From contig CAWBKU010000004.1 of assembly GCA_963789535.1 (NCBI GenBank), positions 372,001 through 436,000 on the forward strand: 64,000 bases of DNA. The letters run 5' to 3'. The position numbers were made by a program, and so were the translations under genes. This DNA comes from CAVXHQ01 sp963789535. Its GTDB lineage: Bacteria > Pseudomonadota > Alphaproteobacteria > Rhodobacterales > Rhodobacteraceae. Shown piece after piece: positions 6,455 through 15,401 of the stretch; position 1 is the first letter of the stretch; every line of letters begins with the position of its first letter. The notes under the pieces are model-generated. The model saw only the letters and a program-made list of their open reading frames with translations, made no database searches and was not told the origin of the DNA.

Positions 6455-7666
6455 ATGACCGACGCCTATATCTACGACGCCATCCGCACGCCCCGCGGCA
6501 AGGGACGCGCCGACGGCAGCCTGCACGAGATGACCGCGACGCGGCTGTCGGCGGGGGTGCTGAACGCCCTCAAGGAGCGCAATGGCCTGACGGGCCACGC
6601 CGTCGAGGACGTGATCTGGGGCAACGTAACCCAAGTCGGCGAGCAGGGCGGCGGACTGGCAAGGACCATCGTTCTGGCCTCCGATCTCGACCAGTCGATC
6701 CCCGGCCTGGCCATCAACCGGTTCTGCGCCTCCGGCCTCGAGGCGGTCAACCTCGCCGCCAACCAGATCCGCGGCGGTGCGGGCAGCGCCTATATCGCGG
6801 GCGGCGTCGAGATGATGAGCCGGGTGCCGATGGGCAGCGACGGGGCGGCCATCGCCGTCGATCCGTCGATCGCGATGGACACCTATTTCGTGCCGCAGGG
6901 CATTTCGGCGGACATCATCGCCACCGAATACGGGTTTACCCGCGACGACGCCGACGCCCTTGCCGTCGAGAGCCAGAAGCGGGCCAAAGCCGCGTGGGAC
7001 GACGGGCGGTTCGCACGTTCCGTGGTGCCGGTGAAGGATCAGAACGGTCTGACGGTCCTCGCCACCGACGAATACATGCGCCCCGCCACCGACATGCAGA
7101 CGCTCGGCGCGCTCAAGCCCGCTTTCAAGGACATGGGCGAGACGATGCCCGGTTTCGACAAGGTGGCCTTGCTGAAATATCCGCACCTCGAGCGGATCGA
7201 GCACATCCACCACGCGGGCAATTCGTCCGGTATCGTCGACGGCGCGGCGGGCATCCTCGTCGGGAGCAGGGCCTTCGGCGAGGCGATGGGCCTGACGCCC
7301 CGCGCCCGTATCCGCGCCACCGCCAAGATCGGCACCGATCCCACGATCATGCTGACCGGGCCGGTGCCGGTGACGGAAAGGATCCTGCGCGACGCCGGCA
7401 TGGAGATCGGCGACATCGACCTCTTCGAGGTGAACGAGGCCTTCGCGTCGGTCGTGCTGCGGTTCATGCAGGCGTTCGGCGTGGGCACCGACCGGGTCAA
7501 CGTCAACGGCGGCTCGATCGCGATGGGGCATCCGCTGGGTGCCACGGGGGCGATGATCCTCGGGACGTTGCTCGACGAGCTGGAACGGTCCGGCAAGGGG
7601 ACGGGCCTCGCCACGCTCTGCGTCGCGTCGGGCATGGGGGCGGCCACGATCATCGAAAGGATGTAG
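6455..7666 (+). CDS. fadA: Acetyl-CoA C-acyltransferase (beta-ketothiolase)
   Basis: A 403-residue thiolase of normal length. The nucleophilic cysteine is Cys91 in NRFCASGLEAV, the general-base His359 is in GGSIAMGHPLGATG, and the second catalytic cysteine is Cys389 in TLCVASGMGAA. It cleaves 3-ketoacyl-CoA with CoA to acetyl-CoA and a shortened acyl-CoA, the last step of beta-oxidation. It lies upstream of fadB on the same strand with one small gene between them. A purely biosynthetic acetoacetyl-CoA thiolase is a less likely alternative given the context. Confidence 0.92.
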   Translation: MTDAYIYDAIRTPRGKGRADGSLHEMTATRLSAGVLNALKERNGLTGHAVEDVIWGNVTQVGEQGGGLARTIVLASDLDQSIPGLAINRFCASGLEAVNLAANQIRGGAGSAYIAGGVEMMSRVPMGSDGAAIAVDPSIAMDTYFVPQGISADIIATEYGFTRDDADALAVESQKRAKAAWDDGRFARSVVPVKDQNGLTVLATDEYMRPATDMQTLGALKPAFKDMGETMPGFDKVALLKYPHLERIEHIHHAGNSSGIVDGAAGILVGSRAFGEAMGLTPRARIRATAKIGTDPTIMLTGPVPVTERILRDAGMEIGDIDLFEVNEAFASVVLRFMQAFGVGTDRVNVNGGSIAMGHPLGATGAMILGTLLDELERSGKGTGLATLCVASGMGAATIIERM

Positions 7667-7670
7667 GGCG

Positions 7671-8588
7671 ATGCGGCAACCCGAACTCAGGACCGCGCGC
7701 GCGGTGTCGGAATACCTGCTCGAGGTAACGGGCCGGGCGATGCTCGACCGGGACTTCGATACGGTCTCTGCCGTGTTCGCGCTGCCGAACCGGATCACCA
7801 CGGCCGGACAGACCAAGGTCGTGACGACGGTCTGCGAACTGAGCCGGATCATGAAGGGCGTCTGCGGCTATTACGAGGCGCAGGGCGTCACCGCCCTCGA
7901 CCGGCGCTGCGTGGCGGCCGATTTCCGTGGGCCCGACCGGGTCGAGGCCACGCATGTCAGCCGTCTCCTTGCCGGCGAGCGGGAGGTTGCGCCCCCCTTT
8001 CCGGTCTATTCGGTGCTCGAACGGCAGGACGGCATGTGGCGCATCGCGTCGTCGGACTACGCGATCGACGACGATGGCCCGCACGGCACGGCGCTCCTGT
8101 GTCGCAACGAGAACGAGTCGGACGCGCTGGCGATCTATCAGGAGCATCTGGACGCCCTGTCGGACGCCCTTCTGTCGGGCGACCTCGACGCCTTTGCCGC
8201 GCGGATCGGACTGCCGCACAGCATCACCACGCAGTCCGAGCATTTCATGATCGAAACCCCCGAAAAGATGGCCGAAACCTTTCGCAGCTTCAGCCTGCAT
8301 TACGGCTCGCGGGGCCTCACGGCCCTCGTGCGGATCGCAAAGACGGCGCGGTTCACCGGACCGGGCGAGATCATCGGCACCCACGAGAGCCATCAGCTCA
8401 TCGGCAGCACGCGGATCACGCCGCCGTTTCCCAACCGGGTGCGCCTTCTCCGCGGGGCGGATGGCCTCTGGCGCGAAACCCATTGCGCAAACGCGATCCT
8501 CAACACCTCTGACCACTTCCACTCCTGGACCCGGGTGGCGGATACGCCGCGCCTGCCAGACCTGCCCGACCTCGACCCCCCGGACTGA
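7671..8588 (+). CDS. Protein of two NTF2/SnoaL-like repeats, function unknown
   Basis: A 305-residue cytoplasmic-looking protein that begins 4 nt after fadA. It is made of two similar halves (about 1-145 and 150-295): in each, a helix with YLLEVTGRAMLDRDFDTVSAVF or EHLDALSDALLSGDLDAFAARI is followed by LPNRITT or LPHSITT, then a helix, then RRCVAADFRGPDR or RIAKTARFTGPGE, and APPFPVY or TPPFPNR and a W-containing strand. This is the layout of cystatin-like NTF2/SnoaL folds, duplicated and fused. No catalytic residues can be assigned. Position between fadA and fadB implies a role with acyl-CoA oxidation. Confidence 0.75.
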   Translation: MRQPELRTARAVSEYLLEVTGRAMLDRDFDTVSAVFALPNRITTAGQTKVVTTVCELSRIMKGVCGYYEAQGVTALDRRCVAADFRGPDRVEATHVSRLLAGEREVAPPFPVYSVLERQDGMWRIASSDYAIDDDGPHGTALLCRNENESDALAIYQEHLDALSDALLSGDLDAFAARIGLPHSITTQSEHFMIETPEKMAETFRSFSLHYGSRGLTALVRIAKTARFTGPGEIIGTHESHQLIGSTRITPPFPNRVRLLRGADGLWRETHCANAILNTSDHFHSWTRVADTPRLPDLPDLDPPD

Positions 8589-8664
8589 TCCCGCCCCGCC
8601 CCGAGCCCGGCGTTCGCGCCCCCAGACGACCCGCGCCCAGCAAGCGCCGTGAAAGGTAGACCAG

Positions 8665-10875
8665 ATGCCCGATTCCAGACCCGATTTCACCCTCGCCACC
8701 GACGCCGATGGCGTCGCCGTCATCACCTGGGACGTGCCCGGAAAGTCGATGAACGTGATGAGCCGCGCGTCGATGGTCACGCTGAACGACCTGATCGATG
8801 CGGCCCTTGCGGACGCGTCCGTCAAGGGCATCGTCATCACGAGCGGAAAGGACAGTTTCGCGGGCGGGATGGACCTGAACGTGCTGGCCTCGATCCGCGA
8901 CGAGGCCGGGGACGAGCCGGCGCAGGCGCTGTTCGATTTCACGATGGCGGGGCACCGGATGCTGCGCAAGATCGAGCGGGCGGGGATGGACCCCAAGACC
9001 CTCAAGGGCGGCAAGCCGATCGTGGCGGCCCTGCCCGGCACGGCGCTCGGGATCGGCCTCGAACTGCCGCTCGCGTGCCACCGGATCTTTGCCGCCGAGA
9101 ACCCAAAGGCGCGGATCGGCCTGCCCGAGATCATGGTCGGCATCTTTCCGGGTGCCGGCGGCACGACGCGGCTGGTGCGCAAGATGGGCGCGATGGCCGC
9201 CTCGCCGCTGCTGCTGGAGGGCAGGCTGAACGATCCGGCGGGGGCCAAGCGCGCGGGCGTGATCGACGAGGTGGTGCCGGCGGGTGATCTGCTGGATGCC
9301 GCCAAGGCGTGGGTGCTGAAGGCGACGGACGCCGATATCGTCAAGCCTTGGGATCAGAAAGACTACAAGATGCCCGGCGGCACGCCCTATCATCCGGCGG
9401 GGTTCATGACCTTCGTGGGCGCCAGCGCGATGGTGAACGGCAAGACGATGGGCGTCTATCCGGCGGCCAAGGCGCTGCTGAGTGCCGTCTACGAGGGCGC
9501 GATGGTGAACTTCGACACCGCGCTGCGGATCGAGGCGCGGTGGTTCACCAACGTGCTGATGAACCCCTCGTCGAGCGCGATGATCCGGTCGCTGTTCGTG
9601 AACAAGGAGGCGCTCGAGAAGGGCGCCAACCGGCCCGAGGCACCGGACCAGCGCGTCAAGAAGGTCGGCATCCTCGGCGCGGGGATGATGGGGGCGGGGA
9701 TCGCCTATGTGAGCGCCAATGCGGGGATCGAGGTCGTGCTCCTCGATCAGAAACAGGAGGCGGCGGACAAGGGCCGCGCCCATGCCGAGGGCATCCTCGA
9801 CAAGGGGATCGCGCGCAAGAAGGTGACGGAGGGCAGGAAGGCCGAGGTGCTGGGCCGGATCACCGCGACGACGGACTATGCCGCACTTGCCGACTGCGAC
9901 CTGATCGTCGAGGCGGTGTTCGAGGATCCGAAGATCAAGGCCGAGGTGACGCGCGCCGTCGATGCCGTGACCGCGCCCGACTGCATCTTTGCCACCAACA
10001 CCTCGACGCTGCCGATCACGATGCTGGCCAAGGCGAGCGCGCGGCCCGCGCAGTTCATCGGCATCCACTTCTTCTCGCCGGTCGACAAGATGGCTCTGGT
10101 CGAGATCATCAGGGGCAAGGAGACGGGCGACATCGCCGTCGCACGCGCCCTCGATTTCGTGCGCCAGATCCGCAAGACCCCGATCGTGGTCAACGATGCG
10201 CGGTTCTTCTATGCCAACCGCTGCATCATCCCCTATCTCAACGAAGGGATGCGGATGCTGCGCGAAGGGGTGGAACCGGCGCTGATCGAGAATGCGGCCA
10301 AGCTGATGGGCCTGCCGCTGGGGCCGCTGCAACTCGTGGACGAGACCTCTATCGACCTCGGCGCACGGATCGCGCGGGCGACGAAAGACGCGATGGGCGC
10401 GGATTATCCGGACGCGGACGTCGACGAGGTGATCTTCTGGATGGAGGGCGCGGGGCGCATGGGGCGCAAGGTGGGCCGCGGCTTTTATGCCTATGACGAG
10501 GCGGGCAAGCGGACCGGCCTCTGGGACGGTCTGGCGGCGAAGTATCCCGTAGCGGACGACCAGCCCGATCTGGTGATCGTGCAGCACCGGTTGATGTTCG
10601 CGCAGGTGCTCGAGGCGGTGCGCGCGCTGGAAGAGGGCGTGTTGATGGACATCCGCGAGGGCGACGTCGGCGCGATCCTCGGCTGGGGGTTCGCGCCCTG
10701 GTCCGGCGGGCCGTTCTCGTGGCTCGACATGCTGGGCGCACCCTATGCGGCGGCGCGCTGCGACGAACTGGCCGAGGCATTCGGGCCGCGGTTCGCCTGC
10801 CCCGATCTGTTGCGTGAGATGGCGGACAAGGGGCAAACGTTCTACGCCCGCTTTGCGCCCGCGGAGGCGGCCTGA
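8665..10875 (+). CDS. fadB: Multifunctional fatty acid oxidation protein: enoyl-CoA hydratase / 3-hydroxyacyl-CoA dehydrogenase
   Basis: A 736-residue fusion. Residues 1-310 are the enoyl-CoA hydratase/isomerase part, with the oxyanion hole segment DSFAGGMDLNV and catalytic-glutamate region IGLPEIMVGIFPGAGGTTR. A Rossmann NAD+ site follows (ILGAGMMGAGIAYV, from about 336), then the dehydrogenase motif IGIHFFSPVDKMALVEIIRG with the catalytic His, and two C-terminal helical domains with YANRCIIPYLNEG. It hydrates trans-2-enoyl-CoA and oxidises the product, the middle steps of beta-oxidation, and works with FadA. Directly after the stop lies a double-palindrome element, so this gene ends the cluster. 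Confidence 0.93.
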   Translation: MPDSRPDFTLATDADGVAVITWDVPGKSMNVMSRASMVTLNDLIDAALADASVKGIVITSGKDSFAGGMDLNVLASIRDEAGDEPAQALFDFTMAGHRMLRKIERAGMDPKTLKGGKPIVAALPGTALGIGLELPLACHRIFAAENPKARIGLPEIMVGIFPGAGGTTRLVRKMGAMAASPLLLEGRLNDPAGAKRAGVIDEVVPAGDLLDAAKAWVLKATDADIVKPWDQKDYKMPGGTPYHPAGFMTFVGASAMVNGKTMGVYPAAKALLSAVYEGAMVNFDTALRIEARWFTNVLMNPSSSAMIRSLFVNKEALEKGANRPEAPDQRVKKVGILGAGMMGAGIAYVSANAGIEVVLLDQKQEAADKGRAHAEGILDKGIARKKVTEGRKAEVLGRITATTDYAALADCDLIVEAVFEDPKIKAEVTRAVDAVTAPDCIFATNTSTLPITMLAKASARPAQFIGIHFFSPVDKMALVEIIRGKETGDIAVARALDFVRQIRKTPIVVNDARFFYANRCIIPYLNEGMRMLREGVEPALIENAAKLMGLPLGPLQLVDETSIDLGARIARATKDAMGADYPDADVDEVIFWMEGAGRMGRKVGRGFYAYDEAGKRTGLWDGLAAKYPVADDQPDLVIVQHRLMFAQVLEAVRALEEGVLMDIREGDVGAILGWGFAPWSGGPFSWLDMLGAPYAAARCDELAEAFGPRFACPDLLREMADKGQTFYARFAPAEAA

Positions 10876-10927
10876 GGCAGACGAAGTCTTTCAAAGACTT
10901 CGGCGTCGATTTCTTTGAAAGAAGTCG
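10876..10927 (+). terminator. Double 21-nt palindrome element, copy A
   Basis: Immediately after the fadB stop. Palindrome 1 spans 10882-10902 (arm CGAAGTCTTT), spacer GCGT, palindrome 2 spans 10907-10927 (arm CGATTTCTTT, one T-G pair). It lies between convergent genes, ending 9 nt before the stop of the sulfotransferase. It has the same architecture as the elements at 29001-29069 and 49029-49074. Terminator or transcript-end protection is the likely role (inference). Confidence 0.7.
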
Positions 10928-10936
10928 GTGGCGTCG

Positions 10937-11581
10937 CTAGAAGTCGTAGCCGAACCGCGCGATGTCCCGTGCCGCAAGGCGGGCGACGAGGGCGCGGTCG
11001 GCGGATGAGTACTGGTCCCGCCAACCCTCGGGCCGGTCCGAGGCATTGGCATGCGGCAGGTCGAGCGCAAAGCCAAGGTGCGCCTCGACGGGCGACAGAT
11101 CCCCGGCCAGATGCTCGAGCCGGACGAAATGCGCCCGCGCGGCGGCGCGCCCGTGGATCCACAGCGTCCGCGCGTAGGGATTGGCAGCGAGCCCCGCCTG
11201 GGTCTCGCGCGCATTGAGGAAGGCGCTGAAATCGCTTGCACGGGCCAGCGTCACGGCGGGGTGGACAAAGGTCTGTGCCCGCAGCCAGTGGTAATAACTC
11301 ACCATCCTGTCCCAGGGATTGCGCACGAGGGTAAAGCACAGCATCGCGTCGATCTCTTCGACCGAGAGGATGCCCTCGATATCGGCCAGACGCGCATGTT
11401 TCCACAGCCGTCCCTTCGGCGTGAGGTCCGCCAGCCGGTGCCTGCGCTTAAGCGCCTTGGGCGTGTCGCCGACGATGATGTCGTCGCGCGCCGCGCGGGC
11501 CTCGAGGGCCAGCGTCATCGCCGTCCCGCCGGTCTTGGGGATGTGGGCGAACACATAGGCGCGGGCGCGGCTGACGATCAT
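10937..11581 (-). CDS. Sulfotransferase family 2 domain protein
   Basis: A 214-residue protein from MIVSRARAYVFAHIPKTGGT. The 5'-phosphosulfate loop IPKTGGTA is at residues 14-21 and the 3'-phosphate-binding segment FTLVRNPWDRMVSYYHW is near 85-100, both hallmarks of PAPS-dependent sulfotransferases of the PF03567 group. These transfer sulfate to carbohydrates, lipids or other acceptors; the acceptor cannot be told. The start overlaps the stop of the EamA transporter as ATGA, so the pair is likely co-expressed. The C-terminus ends at GYDF in front of the palindrome element. Confidence 0.85.
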   Translation of the reverse strand: MIVSRARAYVFAHIPKTGGTAMTLALEARAARDDIIVGDTPKALKRRHRLADLTPKGRLWKHARLADIEGILSVEEIDAMLCFTLVRNPWDRMVSYYHWLRAQTFVHPAVTLARASDFSAFLNARETQAGLAANPYARTLWIHGRAAARAHFVRLEHLAGDLSPVEAHLGFALDLPHANASDRPEGWRDQYSSADRALVARLAARDIARFGYDF

Positions 11582-12552
11582 CGCGCGCCGCGCAGCGCGA
11601 TGACCCCGCCCGCGGCGGCGATCATCACCATTCCGAAGATGCCGATGGGTGACACGACATCTCCCCAGATCGCCCACGCCCAGAAGCTGGCGAAGAGCAG
11701 GAGCGAATATTCGAAGATCGCCACGTGGCTCGCCTCGCCCAGCAGATAGCCGCGAAAGATGAGCACGATGCCGACCACCGCGCCGATACCCTGCGCCACG
11801 ATCCAGCCCGCATCGGCCAGCGTCAGCGGCATCCAGCCGCGCAGCACGAAGCCGTCGTCCCCGGCCAGCGGCGGCAGCGCCGCGACCGGCAGCAGCACCG
11901 AACCGAGCGCCCCGAAGAGGCCGAGCAGCACGAAGAACGCGGTGGTGAGCGCCATCGTCCCCTCGCCCTCGCACCAGACCCGCGTCGTGACCGCGCCGAC
12001 GGCATAGAAGAACCCCGCCACCACCGGCGCGAGGAGCCACAGGCCGCCGACCGCGCCGCCCTCGATCTCGGCCCCCGGCCCGATGACGAGTGCCACGCCC
12101 GCAGCGCCAAGGCCCACCGCCGTCCAGCGCACCCACCCCACCCGCTTGCCCAGCACCACGACCGACAGGATCAGCACCCAGAGCGGCGCGGTAAAGAACC
12201 CCGCCACCACGAGCGAGATCGGCATCACCGCGAGGCAGCCGAAGTAGATCACCATCGACACGGCGGTAAAGATGCTGCGCCCCGTCACCGGCCACAGGCG
12301 CCGGGGCCGCATCGAGCCGAACCCGAGTGCCGCGACCGCCGCCATGCAGGTGAGTGCCACGAGCGCGCGCAGGAGGTGGAACTGCGCCAGCGATCCGTCG
12401 TCCGACACCAGCCGCAGCAGGTTGTCGCTCAACCCAAGCACCGCCATGCCCGCCACGGTGCTGACCGCGGCGGCGACGGGGCGCACGGCGCCGCCCGCGA
12501 CCGGCACGATCGCTGCGCGCATCGGTGTCGCGCCGATAAAGTCTTGGTCCAT
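11578..12552 (-). CDS. EamA/DMT family transporter
   Basis: A 324-residue integral membrane protein with ten predicted hydrophobic segments in two repeated halves, the DMT (EamA/RhaT) layout. Typical pieces are VAGMAVLGLSDNLLRLV in the first helix, MPISLVVAGFFTAPLWVLILSVVVLGKRVGW ending the first half (read as two adjoining segments), and EYSLLLFASFWAWAIWGD ending the second. It probably exports or imports a small metabolite across the inner membrane; no substrate can be inferred. It is followed by a sulfotransferase with a four-base overlap and is divergent from the acyl-CoA ligase. Confidence 0.85.
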   Translation of the reverse strand: MDQDFIGATPMRAAIVPVAGGAVRPVAAAVSTVAGMAVLGLSDNLLRLVSDDGSLAQFHLLRALVALTCMAAVAALGFGSMRPRRLWPVTGRSIFTAVSMVIYFGCLAVMPISLVVAGFFTAPLWVLILSVVVLGKRVGWVRWTAVGLGAAGVALVIGPGAEIEGGAVGGLWLLAPVVAGFFYAVGAVTTRVWCEGEGTMALTTAFFVLLGLFGALGSVLLPVAALPPLAGDDGFVLRGWMPLTLADAGWIVAQGIGAVVGIVLIFRGYLLGEASHVAIFEYSLLLFASFWAWAIWGDVVSPIGIFGMVMIAAAGGVIALRGAR

Positions 12553-12650
12553 GGTGCCCTATCCCGGGATCGTGGCGAACGGCCCTTGCCCCCGCGTCCC
12601 TGCGCCACCTAATCTTGCCGCGGCAGACAATGGCAAGGGGGGCGCGCGCG

Positions 12651-14276
12651 ATGGGCTGGATGGCGGACGAGACCGGCCTCGACAAATGCGCCGCCAACCA
12701 TGTGCCGCTGACGCCGCTGTCGCATCTGGCGCGCGCGGCAGAGGTGTTTGCGGGGCACGAGGCCACGGTCTATGGCCAGGTGCGCCGCACCTATGCAGAA
12801 TACCACGCCCGCGTCACCCGCCTCGCCTCGGCCCTTGCCCTGCGCGGGATCGCGCCCGGCGACGTGGTCGCCACACTCCTTCCGAACGTGCCCGCGCAGG
12901 CCGAGGCGCATTTCGGTGTGCCCGCTTGCGGCGCGGTTCTCAACACCATCAACTTTCGCCTCGATGTCGATACCGTGGCCTGGATCCTCGGCCATGGCGG
13001 CGCGAAACTGGTCCTCGTCGATACGCAGTTCGTGACGCTGGCCGAGGCGGCGGTCGCCGCGATGGACGGCGAAGGCCCTGCCATCGTCGAGGTGCCCGAT
13101 CCCGTGGCGGGCCTTGCGCCGACCGGGCGGCATCCGCTCTACGAGGAACTGCTCGCCACCGCAGACCCCGCCTATCGCTGGCACCTGCCGACGGATGAAT
13201 GGGAGAGCCTCGCGCTCAACTATACCTCGGGCACCACCGGGCGGCCCAAGGGCGTCGTCTATCACCATCGCGGCGCCTATCTCATGACGATGGCGACGCC
13301 GATCTCGTGGCGGATGGTGCTGCACCCCCGCTATCTCTCGGTCGTGCCGATGTTCCACTGCAACGGCTGGAACCACATCTGGATGCTGCCGCTCCTTGGC
13401 GGCACGGCGATCTTCTGCCGCGACGTGTCGGCGGCGGCGATCTACGACGCCATCGCCGCCGAGGGCGTCACCCACTTCGGCGGCGCGCCCATCGTGCTCA
13501 ACCTGATCGTCAACGCCGACGCGGCCGTCCGCCGCCCGTTCGACCATATCGTGCAGGTCTTTACCGCCGGCGCCCCGCCGCCGCCCGCGACACTGGCCGC
13601 CATCGGCCCGATGGGCTTCGAGGTGACGCAGGTCTACGGCCTGACCGAGACCTACGGCCACGTCTCGGAATCGCTCTGGAATGCCGACTGGTCCGCGCTG
13701 CCGCGCGACGAACAGGCGAGCCTGCGCGCACGGCAGGGCGTGGCCTTTCCGATGATGGAGGCGGTGGGCGTGGCCGACGATACCCTCGCCGCCGTGCCCC
13801 GCGACGGCGCGGCGCTGGGCGAGATCGTGATCCGCGGCAATGCGGTGATGAAGGGCTACTACCGCAACCCGGAGGCGACGAAGAAGGCCTTCGCGGGCGG
13901 CTGGTTCCATTCCGAGGACATCGCGGTGCAATACCCCGACGGCCACATCCGCATCGCCGACCGCGCCAAGGACATCATCATCTCGGGCGGCGAGAACGTC
14001 AGTTCCGTCGAGGTCGAGGGCGCCCTGATGCACCACCCTGCCGTCTCGCTCTGCGCCGTCGTGGCACGCCCGGACGACAAATGGGGCGAGGTGCCCTGCG
14101 CCTTCGTCGAGCTGAAGGCGGGGGCCGAGGCCACCGAGGCCGACCTCATCGCCTTTGCCCGGACCCGGATCGCGGGGTTCAAGGCGCCCAAGCGCGTGGT
14201 GTTCTGCGAGTTGCCGAAGACCGCGACCGGCAAGATCCAGAAGTTCGAGCTGCGCGCCCGCGCCCGTGACCTTTGA
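12651..14276 (+). CDS. AMP-dependent acyl-CoA synthetase (fatty-acid or methylmercaptopropionate CoA ligase type)
   Basis: A 541-residue ANL-superfamily ligase. The ATP-binding P-loop NYTSGTTGRPKGVVYHH is at about 190-206, the adenylate motif YGLTETYGH near 340, the hinge ADRAKDIIISGGENVSSVEVE near 440, and the catalytic lysine in KTATGKIQKF near the end. It activates a carboxylic acid through acyl-AMP to acyl-CoA. The close relatives in Rhodobacteraceae include medium/long-chain acyl-CoA synthetases and DmdB, so the exact acid is open. The ATG at 12651 gives MGWMADETGL and is preceded by AAGGGGGGC; 12615 is less likely. Confidence 0.9.
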   Translation: MGWMADETGLDKCAANHVPLTPLSHLARAAEVFAGHEATVYGQVRRTYAEYHARVTRLASALALRGIAPGDVVATLLPNVPAQAEAHFGVPACGAVLNTINFRLDVDTVAWILGHGGAKLVLVDTQFVTLAEAAVAAMDGEGPAIVEVPDPVAGLAPTGRHPLYEELLATADPAYRWHLPTDEWESLALNYTSGTTGRPKGVVYHHRGAYLMTMATPISWRMVLHPRYLSVVPMFHCNGWNHIWMLPLLGGTAIFCRDVSAAAIYDAIAAEGVTHFGGAPIVLNLIVNADAAVRRPFDHIVQVFTAGAPPPPATLAAIGPMGFEVTQVYGLTETYGHVSESLWNADWSALPRDEQASLRARQGVAFPMMEAVGVADDTLAAVPRDGAALGEIVIRGNAVMKGYYRNPEATKKAFAGGWFHSEDIAVQYPDGHIRIADRAKDIIISGGENVSSVEVEGALMHHPAVSLCAVVARPDDKWGEVPCAFVELKAGAEATEADLIAFARTRIAGFKAPKRVVFCELPKTATGKIQKFELRARARDL

Positions 14277-14373
14277 GGGCACCCCTTAGAACTGTTGTCG
14301 AAACGGTCCGCTTGTCGCTACAACTGTCGGAACGCGGCGGCAGACCGCGCCGGAGGGGCACGACGGGCACCAG

Positions 14374-15393
14374 ATGACGGCACTCGCGGAATATGCGCAG
14401 CTCGAAAGCACCGGCCTCTGGCGGGCCAGCGCGGATGCGCAGCGCCGCGAGGTGGGCCTGTCGTTCGGCGATACCACGCTGGTCATCTCGGACAGTGCCG
14501 CCCGCCCGCTGGCGCATTGGTCGCTGCCCGCCGTTACCCGGCTGAACCCCGGTGTCACACCGGCAGTCTTTTCCCCCGGCCCCGACGACGGCGAGACCGT
14601 CGAGATCACCGACGACCTGATGATCGAGGCGCTCGACAAGGTGCGCCGCGCCGTCGAGCGGGCCCGCCCCCGCCCCGGACGGCTGCGCCGCTACGGGCGG
14701 CTCGCGGTCCTTCTGGTGAGCGTCGGCGCGCTCGCCCTCTGGCTGCCCGGCGCGCTGCGCGATCAGGCGCTCGAGGCCGTGCCGCTCAGCAAACGCGCCG
14801 AGATCGGCGCCACGCTGCTCGGGCACATCCAGCGGATTACCGGCCCGACCTGCCGCAATCCACTGGGCACCTCGGCGCTCGCCTCGCTGCGGACCCGCGT
14901 GCTCGGCCGCGAGGCGCCCGGGCAGGTGGTGGTGGTGCCTGCCGCCCTGCCCGGCGCCATCTATCTGCCCGGCGGGATCATCGTCCTGTCGCAGGCGATG
15001 ATCGAGGGCACCGACGATCCCGCCGTCGTCGCGGGCCACATCCTTGCGGCAGCACTGTCGCGGACCGGGGCCGACCCGCTCGAGCCGATCCTGCGCGAGG
15101 CGGGCCTGATGGCGACCCTGACGCTCCTGACCACCGGCGACCTGCCGGGTGAGACGCTGGCCGACGAGGCGCGGGACCTGCTCGCGACGCCGACGCCTCT
15201 GGCGGGTGCGGCCGTGCTCGCCCAAGGATTTGCCGCGGCATCGGTGCCCCTGGCCCCCTGGGCCGCGGCATCGGGGCGCCCGGTGGACGACATGGCGCCC
15301 TATGTTGCTGCGGCGCAAACGGGAGCGGCGCCCGAGGCGCCGCTCCTGACCGATGGTAACTGGATCAGTCTTCAGGGTATCTGCGCGGGCTGA
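14374..15393 (+). CDS. Membrane protein resembling an M48 peptidase without the zinc motif
   Basis: A 339-residue protein with a cytoplasmic N-terminal region of about 105 residues, a single membrane segment LAVLLVSVGALALWLPGAL (about 110-128) and a periplasmic C-terminal part. The C-terminal part has the order of features seen in M48/Oma1-like proteases (VVVVPAALPGAIYLPGGIIVLSQAMIE, then an alpha helix where HExxH is expected), but that helix reads DPAVVAGHILAAALSR, so the zinc-binding motif is absent. It may be a catalytically dead relative. The M48 link is inference from layout. No operon partner is evident; it converges on the SPOR gene. Confidence 0.65.
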   Translation: MTALAEYAQLESTGLWRASADAQRREVGLSFGDTTLVISDSAARPLAHWSLPAVTRLNPGVTPAVFSPGPDDGETVEITDDLMIEALDKVRRAVERARPRPGRLRRYGRLAVLLVSVGALALWLPGALRDQALEAVPLSKRAEIGATLLGHIQRITGPTCRNPLGTSALASLRTRVLGREAPGQVVVVPAALPGAIYLPGGIIVLSQAMIEGTDDPAVVAGHILAAALSRTGADPLEPILREAGLMATLTLLTTGDLPGETLADEARDLLATPTPLAGAAVLAQGFAAASVPLAPWAAASGRPVDDMAPYVAAAQTGAAPEAPLLTDGNWISLQGICAG

Positions 15394-15401
15394 TCGGCGC
15401 C

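Noticed and set aside
5357..7852. 831-codon minus-strand open frame over GST, yidD and fadA
   Set aside because: Antisense to three recognised genes; length is explained by lack of AT-rich stop codons.
8500..10836. 778-codon minus-strand open frame over fadB
   Set aside because: Antisense shadow of fadB; no protein-like motif and no start signal.
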